Below are positions 20,653-28,376 of a stretch of 33,650 bases of DNA, in pieces. The position numbers and the translations under genes are program-made. This DNA comes from a virus, in the IMG/VR virus record IMGVR_UViG_3300017788_003032, positions 1-33,650 of that record; one strand, written 5' to 3'. Every line of letters begins with the position of its first letter. The first letter of the stretch is position 1. The notes under the pieces are model-generated. The model was not told the origin of the DNA and did not search any database. It saw only the letters and a program-made list of their open reading frames with translations.

Positions 20653-21396
20653 ATGAATAATTTTCAAAAAATTCTTAACAGTTTTTCAGTACAAGAAACT
20701 CTCAATCCGAAAGTATGGGAAAATCCTGAAAATCCTCAAAAAGCTAAAATGATTCCTAAAGTGAAAAAAGCTTTAATGAGAATTGCTGAAGAATTTATTG
20801 ATTATTTGGGAGAAGATGTTTTTGTTGAAGATATTGTTTTAACTGGTTCGTTGGCTAATTTCAATTGGTCAGAGTTCTCCGATTTTGATCTACACATTAT
20901 TGTTGATTTCCAACAATACGAAGACGAGTCAGATTTATACAAAGAATTATACAATTTGAAAAAACAGGTTTTCAACGATAAACACAACATTAAAATCTTT
21001 GGGTATGATGTTGAGTTGTATACCCAAGATAATGAGGAGCCACATTTTGCGACAGGTGTTTATTCTGTTATGAACGATGAGTGGGTTACAAAGCCCAAAA
21101 AAATAGACATAGAAATAGATAGAAATGTCTTAGAGAAAAAAATTAAAAATTGGACTGAAAAAATTGATAAAGTTGTTGATTCAGAACAATCCGAAAATGA
21201 TGTAAAATTAATTGACTCAATCAAAGAAAAATTAAAAGATTACCGTAAATCAGGATTGGAAAAAGAGGGAGAACTGTCATATGAGAATTTAGTTTTTAAG
21301 TTTCTCAGAAGGTCTGGTCACATCGAAAAGTTGTTTGATATTTCAAATAAAGCAGTCGATAAAGAACTTTCTGTTGAGAGAAAATTGGAAGACTGA
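20653..21396 (+). CDS. Polymerase-beta-like nucleotidyltransferase
   Basis: The 247-aa protein contains LTGSLANFNWSEFSDFDLH (about residues 63-81), the GS-x(n)-DxD signature of the pol-beta/MNT nucleotidyltransferase fold. A third acidic strand is likely in DVELYTQ. The C-terminal half is helical and charged, unlike tRNA nucleotidyltransferases or poly(A) polymerases. Similar stand-alone nucleotidyltransferases occur in T4-like marine phages, where the substrate is unknown. It could add nucleotides to a protein (AMPylation-like) or to RNA. The ATG follows the TATTTATC box by 3 nt. Confidence 0.82.
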   Translation: MNNFQKILNSFSVQETLNPKVWENPENPQKAKMIPKVKKALMRIAEEFIDYLGEDVFVEDIVLTGSLANFNWSEFSDFDLHIIVDFQQYEDESDLYKELYNLKKQVFNDKHNIKIFGYDVELYTQDNEEPHFATGVYSVMNDEWVTKPKKIDIEIDRNVLEKKIKNWTEKIDKVVDSEQSENDVKLIDSIKEKLKDYRKSGLEKEGELSYENLVFKFLRRSGHIEKLFDISNKAVDKELSVERKLED

Positions 21397-21428
21397 TACT
21401 TACACCATAATAAATGTGAATAACCATA

Positions 21429-21436
21429 TATTTATA
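21429..21436 (+). promoter_or_regulatory. TATTTATA box, 13 nt before the mucin-like gene
   Basis: The box lies in the 53-nt gap before the 435-aa gene. AAAAATTA separates it from the ATG, giving the A-rich start context preferred by Bacteroidota ribosomes. Confidence 0.55.
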
Positions 21437-21449
21437 AAGAAAAAATTAA

Positions 21450-22757
21450 ATGGCTTTTAATTATTATATTGCATCTTCTTGTAATTCTACCACAACACTT
21501 TATATAAAATCGGAAGAAACCCTTATCGGGAATAAGTCCTATGACTTGATTATTGAGGGTGGTGGAAACGGTTGTTACTCTATTGTGCCAGGTTTTGAAA
21601 CTCCTTTAGCTTTAACAGCAACAATATTCAATGGGCCATGGGATAGTTGTGTTGAATGTTTAGGAGACATTACTCCGACCCCAACTGCTTCAAACACTTC
21701 AACACCGACTGTTACTCCAACACAGACCGTTACGCCGACAGTTACTCAAACTGTTACGAAGACTTCTACAACAACTCCAACCCCAACGGTGACCAAAACT
21801 GTTACTTCAACTAATACACCGACAGTCACCTCAACTCCAACAAATACGGCAACAGTCACCTCAACTCCAACTCAAACTGCATCTGTAACTCCAACCCCTT
21901 CAATTACGCCAACAAACACTGTTACACCTACAACTTCTACATTAGCATATACATATTATATCATATCCCCTTGTTCAGGGGGTTCTACTTTATACGCTAA
22001 GTTCAGAGGAACTTTAGTAAATAATAAGACTTACGATTTGACATTTGAGGGTGGATCTCACCAGTGTTACACCGTGACTAATGGATTCGAAACTCCTTTA
22101 GCATTAGAAGTGTCCATATTCAATGGACCATGGGATAATTGCGTAGAGTGTCTTGGAGATATTACTCCTACACCTACAGCATCAAATACTTCCACACCAA
22201 CTGCAACACCAACTGAAACTCCGACATCTACCCCAACTGTAACACCAACTACAAGTCCGACATCTACCCCAACTGTAACACCTACAGTGACTGTGACTAC
22301 TACAAACACGTCTACACCAACTGTAACTCCAACTGAAACTGCAACTCCGACTAATACCACTTCTGTGACACCTTCACCAAGTATAACCGCATCTCCAACT
22401 GGAACTGCGAATGTGACTTCTACACCAACAAGTACTGCAACGGTTACTCCAACTCCAACTGGAACTGCGGCTGTGACTTCTACACCAACAAGTACTGCAA
22501 CGGTTACTCCAACACCAACTGGAACGCCGCCAGTCACACCAACTGCAACCCCAACTCCGAGTGTGACTTTCAATTATACAATAGAAGTAAACCAACAATA
22601 CGAATATACAATTGATATGTTGGGTTCATTCAGTGGAGGAACCGCACCATCGGGTTCAACAGTCCCTTACCAAGTAATGACTGATGAAGATGGCAACGTA
22701 ACAATAATTCAGTTGAACGCAATATCTTTGGGAGGATTCCAAGGATTAAATAATTAA
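21450..22757 (+). CDS. Thr/Pro-rich (mucin-like) fibrous protein with duplicated globular domain
   Basis: The 435-aa protein has two homologous globular domains of about 70 residues (about 4-76 and 167-240). Each starts YYI-S-C and ends FNGPWD-CVECLGDITPTPTA. They are separated and followed by long linkers made of TPT, TVTPT and SVTPTPS repeats (about 76-165 and 240-375). The C terminus is again globular (FNYTIEVNQQYEYTIDM...). The conserved Cys pairs could form disulfides or bind metal. Such Thr/Pro linkers resemble virion surface fibres or decorations and are candidates for O-glycosylation or sugar binding. It lacks a signal peptide, which fits a virion protein. Nucleotide repeats in the linker suggest active expansion and contraction. 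Confidence 0.75.
   Translation: MAFNYYIASSCNSTTTLYIKSEETLIGNKSYDLIIEGGGNGCYSIVPGFETPLALTATIFNGPWDSCVECLGDITPTPTASNTSTPTVTPTQTVTPTVTQTVTKTSTTTPTPTVTKTVTSTNTPTVTSTPTNTATVTSTPTQTASVTPTPSITPTNTVTPTTSTLAYTYYIISPCSGGSTLYAKFRGTLVNNKTYDLTFEGGSHQCYTVTNGFETPLALEVSIFNGPWDNCVECLGDITPTPTASNTSTPTATPTETPTSTPTVTPTTSPTSTPTVTPTVTVTTTNTSTPTVTPTETATPTNTTSVTPSPSITASPTGTANVTSTPTSTATVTPTPTGTAAVTSTPTSTATVTPTPTGTPPVTPTATPTPSVTFNYTIEVNQQYEYTIDMLGSFSGGTAPSGSTVPYQVMTDEDGNVTIIQLNAISLGGFQGLNN
22394..22526 (+). repeat. 60-bp tandem repeat in the Thr/Pro linker
   Basis: Two near-identical 60-bp units (starting at 22394 and 22454, beginning TCCAACTGGAACTGCG) and a partial third encode 20-residue linker units. A second, shorter duplication (CCGACATCTACCCCAACTGT) lies near 22220-22280. 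These are coding tandem repeats, not CRISPR: there are no spacers. Confidence 0.85.
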
Positions 22758-22783
22758 ACATAGAAAAAAAAATAAATTACAAT

Positions 22784-23977
22784 ATGGGAGATTTGAAACC
22801 ACTTGGCAGTGAAAAATTGACTGGACAAGATAAGATAAAAAGAATCATGGAAATTGCTCGTTTCAACGAGGTAATTCCAGCTACTATGAATGAAACTGCA
22901 AAGTCTGAATATTCTATTTCACTTGCTGATGGCAACAATTATGAGATAGTTAAAGAAAGACAAGGGTATATCATTAAGAAAACTATTTCTGAGTCTCAGA
23001 CTGAATATATTGAGCCAATGAAAAATAGAAAGTACTATTCTTCATATTCTCAGGCATTCAAAAGACTGAACTTGTTGGCTGGTGAATTGAACAGACTCAA
23101 TGAGAATGAAGAAGGAGTATCTTTTTTCGGAGAACAGAAAAAATTCGTTTTGAAAACCCCAAAGCCAGCGGTTGATGAAATGCCAGCAATGGCAGAACCT
23201 GCAGCACCTGCGGCTCCACCAGCGGTTCCAGCTCCATCACTACCTCCATCTCCTGCAGAAGCACCTGCGGCGGGTGAAGATATGAGTGTAGACATGGGAC
23301 CTGAAGGTGAAATGGGAGTTGACGTATCAATGGATGTTGAAACTCCTAGTGAGGAAGAAGTATCTTTCAAAACTATTCAAAAACTTACAGGTAAATTGAC
23401 TCAGAAAATTAGAACATTGGATAGTCAAGAACCAATGACTTCTGAAGATATTAAATATGTAATCAACATGGTACTTTCTTCAGTTGATTTAAAAACTTTA
23501 TCCGAAGAAGATAGAGAAGACATTCTATCTAAGTTTGATGAGGAATCTGAAGATTTAGGTGGAGATGATATGGGTGGATTGGACATGACGGACGATTCAG
23601 AAGTTGAAGATATTCAAGCTGATATGGACGTACCTGTTGAGAGTGAAATGGAAGAAGGTGGATACGGAAACGGTGCAATCATCGACAGTATTTTTGGTGA
23701 ATCTGCAATCGATAAAGTTATTTCCAAGTATTTTGAAATTTCAAAGAAAGAAATTCTTGAAAGTAAAAAAAATAAAATGAATGATTCTTTGTCTGTAAAA
23801 AAACAGATGGAAGAAGTTGTAAAATTAAGTGAGACAATCGAACAAGAATTGACATCAAAAAAATTCTTACAGGAAAATTCTTCAGCTAAAATTGTTGGAA
23901 TTACGAATAAAAAAAATTTGGTGTTCGAAAATAAAGGACAACAAGTAAAAATATCACCTGAAGGATTATTAGTATGA
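22784..23977 (+). CDS. Acidic phage structural/assembly protein (397 aa)
   Basis: The N-terminal part (about 1-125) is globular with a helix-strand pattern. An Ala/Pro-rich linker follows (about 135-165, APAAPPAVPAPSLPPSP). The central region is very acidic with Met-Gly-Asp repeats (DMGPEGEMGVDVSMDVE; DLGGDDMGGLDMTDD). The C-terminal helical part is basic-acidic and ends QQVKISPEGLLV. The acidic, low-complexity composition resembles scaffold or internal head proteins, and the last gene in the window has a similar composition. No enzymatic motif is seen. Its stop overlaps the next gene start (ATGA at 23974). Confidence 0.72.
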   Translation: MGDLKPLGSEKLTGQDKIKRIMEIARFNEVIPATMNETAKSEYSISLADGNNYEIVKERQGYIIKKTISESQTEYIEPMKNRKYYSSYSQAFKRLNLLAGELNRLNENEEGVSFFGEQKKFVLKTPKPAVDEMPAMAEPAAPAAPPAVPAPSLPPSPAEAPAAGEDMSVDMGPEGEMGVDVSMDVETPSEEEVSFKTIQKLTGKLTQKIRTLDSQEPMTSEDIKYVINMVLSSVDLKTLSEEDREDILSKFDEESEDLGGDDMGGLDMTDDSEVEDIQADMDVPVESEMEEGGYGNGAIIDSIFGESAIDKVISKYFEISKKEILESKKNKMNDSLSVKKQMEEVVKLSETIEQELTSKKFLQENSSAKIVGITNKKNLVFENKGQQVKISPEGLLV

Positions 23978-24369
23978 GTAATTTGATATACGTAAATGGT
24001 TTGGGGCCTAATTTTAGGGGAGACAATCTTTACGAATTCATTTTCTCTGATAGTCTTGATGTTTGGGGAGATTCTTGGGACAACAAGCCATCAAATGGCT
24101 ATCCAGGACCACCTGAATTACAATACATAAAAAAAGTGGGAGTTCTGAGAAATACTGATGTTAAATTGGAATTGATTCAGAACTCCGATTTTTTTTCTAT
24201 GGAAGATGCAATCGATGATGTGGTTGCTTTAGCCTGGGAAACAGACGAGGATGAAAATCAGAAAAGAATGGTTTTTAGATTTGGAATGTCCGAACAACAA
24301 ATAAAAGACAAACTCTACGAAAGAGATTTGATATTGGAATTCGAAAAAAAAGTAGTTTATGAAAATTAA
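23974..24369 (+). CDS. Phage protein of unknown function (131 aa)
   Basis: The protein begins MSNLIYVNGLGPNFRGDNLYEFIF and contains Trp-rich VWGDSWDNKPSNGYPGPPELQY and a beta-rich middle. It is followed by an acidic helix (MEDAIDDVVALAWETDEDE). The compact alpha/beta look, and its place two genes upstream of the terminase, suggest a conserved structural accessory protein such as a head-closure or tail-completion protein, but I cannot assign it. It is coupled by overlaps to both neighbours (4 nt upstream, 11 nt downstream). Confidence 0.7.
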   Translation: MSNLIYVNGLGPNFRGDNLYEFIFSDSLDVWGDSWDNKPSNGYPGPPELQYIKKVGVLRNTDVKLELIQNSDFFSMEDAIDDVVALAWETDEDENQKRMVFRFGMSEQQIKDKLYERDLILEFEKKVVYEN

Positions 24370-25282
24370 TAATAAGGCTCTCGAATTGATTGAAAAAGGA
24401 TTGTCAGCGAATACTGTAGGAAAATTGACAGAATCACAAATCAATATTTTACATTCGAAACTTGTGAGTGAGGTCACAATGGTTTCTAAAGATGATATCA
24501 ATACTATCACCACTCTCAAAAATCAGAAGAAACCTTTCGAAGTTTATGAAAAAGATGGTGAAGTTAAAGAAACTGAAACTGATGATGTTACTGACCAAAA
24601 CGCTTTGGGGGCAATAGCCTTACAGGATTTGACGGGACAAGAGGCTCCTCATATGGCGAATGATATGGGTTGTGATGGGATGGACGATGATTCATGTAAT
24701 GATAGAAAGATGATGGGAATGTCTGAAGAAAAGAAAAAAGAACAAAACCCATGGGCGATATGTACCGCACAATTAGGTAAGGAGTTTGGTACAAGAGAAA
24801 GACACATGTGGTCGGCAAAAGAAAAAAACAAGTACGAAAGATGTGTGAAGGATGTAAAAAAATCTTTGAAGGAAGGTAAAAATCCTGTATCTTTGTTTTT
24901 AGAAACTGAAATTATGAAAATCGTAGAAAGAAATTTACTCCCGAGAATTACCAAAGGTGATTTACTAAAATATTTGTCTGAAGCTCCAACCGAAGCTCCA
25001 CCAAAACCTATTACCAAACCTGATACGAAACCAACAACAAGACCTGCACATCCAGGAAAAAATCCAAGACCAGGAGAACAAATCGACCCGAAAGCTGGAG
25101 AACCAACTACCGCACCAACTAAACCAATTACCAAACCTGACACAAAACCAAGAACGAGACCTGCACACCCTGGAAAAAATCCAAGACCAGGAGAACAAAT
25201 CGATCCAAAAGCAGGAAGAATATCCCCCGAAGATGCGAAACAAGAAGTAATTGATGTTATACTAAATTTATTGGGCAAATAA
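24359..25282 (+). CDS. Phage protein with internal Pro/Lys repeat (307 aa)
   Basis: A helical N terminus (about 1-45) is followed by an acidic stretch. A middle segment has four cysteines (MGCDGMDDDSC, WAICTAQLGKEFG, KYERCVKDV), where a conserved-looking WAIC...Y-RCV pattern could form a small helical hairpin domain. The C-terminal third has a 32-residue Pro/Lys repeat in two copies (KPITKPDTKP..RPAHPGKNPRPGEQIDPKAG) and a last helix, EVIDVILNLLGK. The function is unknown; the flexible repeat suggests a tether in the virion. It overlaps the preceding gene by 11 nt. Confidence 0.7.
   Translation: MKINNKALELIEKGLSANTVGKLTESQINILHSKLVSEVTMVSKDDINTITTLKNQKKPFEVYEKDGEVKETETDDVTDQNALGAIALQDLTGQEAPHMANDMGCDGMDDDSCNDRKMMGMSEEKKKEQNPWAICTAQLGKEFGTRERHMWSAKEKNKYERCVKDVKKSLKEGKNPVSLFLETEIMKIVERNLLPRITKGDLLKYLSEAPTEAPPKPITKPDTKPTTRPAHPGKNPRPGEQIDPKAGEPTTAPTKPITKPDTKPRTRPAHPGKNPRPGEQIDPKAGRISPEDAKQEVIDVILNLLGK
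25004..25216 (+). repeat. Two-copy 117-nt-period coding repeat
   Basis: Copies at 25004-25099 and 25121-25216 encode nearly the same 32 residues. The nucleotide sequences differ mainly at third positions, so the duplication is not recent and the protein sequence is under selection. Confidence 0.85.
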
Positions 25283-25283
25283 A

Positions 25284-26558
25284 ATGGCAAAATTAAAAGA
25301 ACAAATTAAGTACGGGGATAGACCTGAAAGAATGGACCCAAGATTGGAACTCAAATTGGGTAGTCCTGAAAATTTGTATGCAAAGAATCCTGCAATGAGA
25401 AAGGGTGTTGAAGACGTACAAAGATTGGTAAGTTCGAGATTTGGTAAAGTTGCTGACAAGTTAAAACAAGTAACTGGAATTGAAGATATTAGTTCTCAAC
25501 AAGTACAGGGCATGATTTATCAGGAAATGATGAGTAAGGTCCCTGCAATAACAAGAATCGAAGGAAGACACAGAGAAGAATTGGAACAATTAGCGATTGA
25601 CGCTTCTTTGGAAGAAACCCAAGTGCCTGCAGACTGGTTTGAAATCGAAGCATCACTGAATAGAGCGCCGATTAATACTTCGGACTTTAGAATGAAAATG
25701 TCCAAACCTGAAAAAAAAGACGACGATTCTAAACAACCTGAAATCCCTTCTTTTGATGTTGAAGACTTGACTGAAGACGAATTGATGGAATTGGAAATTC
25801 ATAAAAGAAATATGATTAATGCAATCATTCAAGGTGCAGCAAAGAAAGGACATTATATATTCCAAAAACCAGAGGTAAAAGAAAGACTTGATGCAATTGA
25901 CCCCCAACTTTATCCAGCGTATTTGGGAATTATGGCAATCAATGATTTTATGTATTTTTCAATGGAACAAATGATTGAGATGATGTCTCGCACAGGAAGT
26001 GGTGTTGCGGGTAAAGTAAAGGTGGAGAATAAAGATGAGGATGAGGAGGAAGAAGGTGGAGAAGATAGACCCGACACTAAAATTGTTGCTGAAGGATTAA
26101 TATTCCCTATTTTGTGTCATGAGATAATTAAAGGTTTGGAGGAATCTATTGCAAGACATGGATTACCTGAAGATTCTGAAATGTCAAGAAATGTAAGAGG
26201 TGTAACTGATGTGTTGTCCAACGAACCAATGCAACTTAGAATTGGTCCTGAAATCGTAGAAAAAATCAGATTCGCTTTACCAGATGAAATGTTTGATGAA
26301 GAGAATAAAGGTTTGGTTCCTTGGTTTTATTCTAATCTGTATCAGACACCAGCTCAAGAGTTCTTAGAAATTATTGGAAACGCAATATCTGAAGATGAAT
26401 CGAAAGTCAAAAAAGCGACCGCAAAATTCAAAGAAATCATGAGAAAGGCTCAACAACAGAAAAGTGAGTATGATGAGTCCAAAGGGACCGATAGTTCCGA
26501 AGACGAAGATGATGATTATGACCAACTCTACAGAGATTTGGGAATACCAAGACCATAA
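25284..26558 (+). CDS. Conserved-looking phage protein upstream of terminase (424 aa)
   Basis: This helix-rich acidic protein begins MAKLKEQIKYGDRPERMDPRLE. A central core (about 170-235) contains ELEIHKRNMINAIIQGAAKK. An acidic insert, EDEEEEGGEDRPDT, follows, then FPILCHEIIKGLEESIARHG and a charged C-terminal tail (SEDEDDDYDQLYRD). No catalytic motif is evident. Its position directly before the large terminase and 1 nt after the preceding stop suggests part of the packaging/head operon, perhaps a small-terminase or neck component. That is a positional guess only. Confidence 0.72.
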   Translation: MAKLKEQIKYGDRPERMDPRLELKLGSPENLYAKNPAMRKGVEDVQRLVSSRFGKVADKLKQVTGIEDISSQQVQGMIYQEMMSKVPAITRIEGRHREELEQLAIDASLEETQVPADWFEIEASLNRAPINTSDFRMKMSKPEKKDDDSKQPEIPSFDVEDLTEDELMELEIHKRNMINAIIQGAAKKGHYIFQKPEVKERLDAIDPQLYPAYLGIMAINDFMYFSMEQMIEMMSRTGSGVAGKVKVENKDEDEEEEGGEDRPDTKIVAEGLIFPILCHEIIKGLEESIARHGLPEDSEMSRNVRGVTDVLSNEPMQLRIGPEIVEKIRFALPDEMFDEENKGLVPWFYSNLYQTPAQEFLEIIGNAISEDESKVKKATAKFKEIMRKAQQQKSEYDESKGTDSSEDEDDDYDQLYRDLGIPRP

Positions 26559-26579
26559 ATCATATATTGATTTGACTGT

Positions 26580-28340
26580 GTGAATAAAGAACAATTAATT
26601 ATAGAATATACGAAGTGTATGAGGAATACCCCTTATGCACTTCGTACTTATTTACAGACATACGATAATACAGTATCCAAATATGTCCCTTTAGATTTAT
26701 TCCCCGACCAAGTATCTCTACTCGAAGATTACGAAAGTCACAACGAAAATATTGCCCTTAAATATCGACAAGCAGGTGTTTCCACAGTAACAGCTGCATG
26801 GGCATCAAAAAAACTAGCCTTCGCAAGAAAAGAAAAACCTGAAAAAGTTTTGATTATTGCCAACAAATTGGATACGTCCGTAGAAATGGCAAACAAAATA
26901 CGTGGGTTTATAGAACAATGGCCAGCATGGGTTGGGATTGGATTTTCAGCAGAAAAGAATTCTCAAAGACATTTCAAATTAAATAACGGATGTGAAGTCA
27001 AAGCGGTTGCTACATCGAAGGATGCCTTGAGAGGTTATACACCTACAATCCTTATTTTTGACGAAGCTGCCTTTATCGAGGCCGACGGAGACTTTTGGTC
27101 AGCTTGTATGGCATCCCTATCTACAGGTGGTAAAGTGATAGTTGTATCTACACCTAACGGGTATGACCCGATTTACTATGAAATTTATGACCAAGCCCTG
27201 AGAGGTATGAATGATTTCAAAATCTCTGAAATGTTTTGGTACAGAGACCCGAGATATACCAAAGATTTGTATATGGTCAAAACAGGAGATTTGGTACATT
27301 TTCTACTCAATAGAGAAGATTACCCAATAGATAATATCATAGATTTATCTATGGATAATCCATATGACCGAGATCATACCCTAACAACAGATTACATCGA
27401 AAAAGGGTATAAACCATGTTCTTCTTGGTTTGAGCGGATGGTAAAAAAATTGAAGTATGACAGAAGAAAGATTGCACAAGAATTGGAATGTAATTTTTTG
27501 GGTTCAGGAGACAACGTTTTTGATTCTGAATTAATGCAAAATATTGCAAAAAATCAACTTCAGGCCCCACAGGCAAAACTTATGGGTAATGCTTTATGGA
27601 TTTTTAAGGAACCTGTAAATGGTCACAAATATGTAATGGGTGTAGACGTTTCTCGTGGTGATTCCGAAGATTTTTCATCAATACAAATTATAGATTTTGA
27701 TGAAAGGGAACAAGTTTTAGAATATGTTGGAAAAGTTCCTCCTGATGTGTTGGCAGAAATTGCTTACAAGTGGGGGACTATGTATAACGCATTTTGTGTA
27801 ATTGATATTACTGGTGGTATGGGAGTTTCAACTGCAAGAAAAATGCAAGAATTACAATACCAAGCAGGACTTTATGTTGATGGTGTAGACACAACAAATA
27901 AATGGAAATGGGATCCAAAGATAAATGACAGAATACCTGGAATTAATTTTAACACAAAACGAGTTCAAATTATTTCAGCATTCGAAGAAGGTGTCAGACA
28001 TGGATTCAAAATATACTCTCATAGAACCTACAATGAAATGAACACCTTCGTTTACATAAACGGAAGACCAGACCATCAAAAGGGTCAACATGATGACTGT
28101 ATAATGGGATTATCGATGGCAATTTATGTTGCAGAAAAATCATTCCAATCCCTAACCAAAGTGGTCAATCACACAAAGGCAATGTTGAATTCATGGGCGA
28201 CCGTGGTCAGTGAGAACAAAAATACGTCGGACTATTTTAATCCTATGGTTCCTCAAATGGGTAAAGACCCCAACTTGATGAATAATGGATTATCCAAATC
28301 GGATTATCAAAAATATGGGTGGTTATTTGGTGCTAAATAA
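26580..28340 (+). CDS. Terminase large subunit (T4 gp17-like)
   Basis: The 586-aa packaging motor has an ATPase domain with a variant Walker A, KYRQAGVST (61-69). Arg is upstream and the usual P-loop Lys is absent, as in other phage terminases. Walker B is LIFDEAAF (158-165). The C-terminal RNase H-like nuclease has conserved acids in MGVDVSRGDSEDF, FCVIDITGGMG and HDDCIMGLSMA. It pumps and cuts genome concatemers at the portal. The frame starts with GTG at 26580; an ATG at codon 14 is possible but would shorten the N-terminal domain. The portal gene follows after 36 nt with its own TATTTATA box. Confidence 0.95.
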   Translation: MNKEQLIIEYTKCMRNTPYALRTYLQTYDNTVSKYVPLDLFPDQVSLLEDYESHNENIALKYRQAGVSTVTAAWASKKLAFARKEKPEKVLIIANKLDTSVEMANKIRGFIEQWPAWVGIGFSAEKNSQRHFKLNNGCEVKAVATSKDALRGYTPTILIFDEAAFIEADGDFWSACMASLSTGGKVIVVSTPNGYDPIYYEIYDQALRGMNDFKISEMFWYRDPRYTKDLYMVKTGDLVHFLLNREDYPIDNIIDLSMDNPYDRDHTLTTDYIEKGYKPCSSWFERMVKKLKYDRRKIAQELECNFLGSGDNVFDSELMQNIAKNQLQAPQAKLMGNALWIFKEPVNGHKYVMGVDVSRGDSEDFSSIQIIDFDEREQVLEYVGKVPPDVLAEIAYKWGTMYNAFCVIDITGGMGVSTARKMQELQYQAGLYVDGVDTTNKWKWDPKINDRIPGINFNTKRVQIISAFEEGVRHGFKIYSHRTYNEMNTFVYINGRPDHQKGQHDDCIMGLSMAIYVAEKSFQSLTKVVNHTKAMLNSWATVVSENKNTSDYFNPMVPQMGKDPNLMNNGLSKSDYQKYGWLFGAK

Positions 28341-28341
28341 C

Positions 28342-28349
28342 TATTTATA
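28342..28349 (+). promoter_or_regulatory. TATTTATA box, 27 nt before the portal gene
   Basis: The box starts 1 nt past the terminase stop codon, in the 36-nt gap before the portal ATG. Confidence 0.55.
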
Positions 28350-28376
28350 TTATCAGGGTAAATAGTAAAATTACGT

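Noticed and set aside
22394-22526. Regular 60-bp repeats as a possible CRISPR array
   Set aside because: The repeats are contiguous, in frame and lack unique spacers; they encode a protein linker. No cas genes are present.
22067-22573. 168-aa Val/Gly-rich open frame on the minus strand within the Thr/Pro gene
   Set aside because: It is the antisense image of Thr/Pro codons (ACN/CCN read backward give GGN/GTN) and has no start context of its own.
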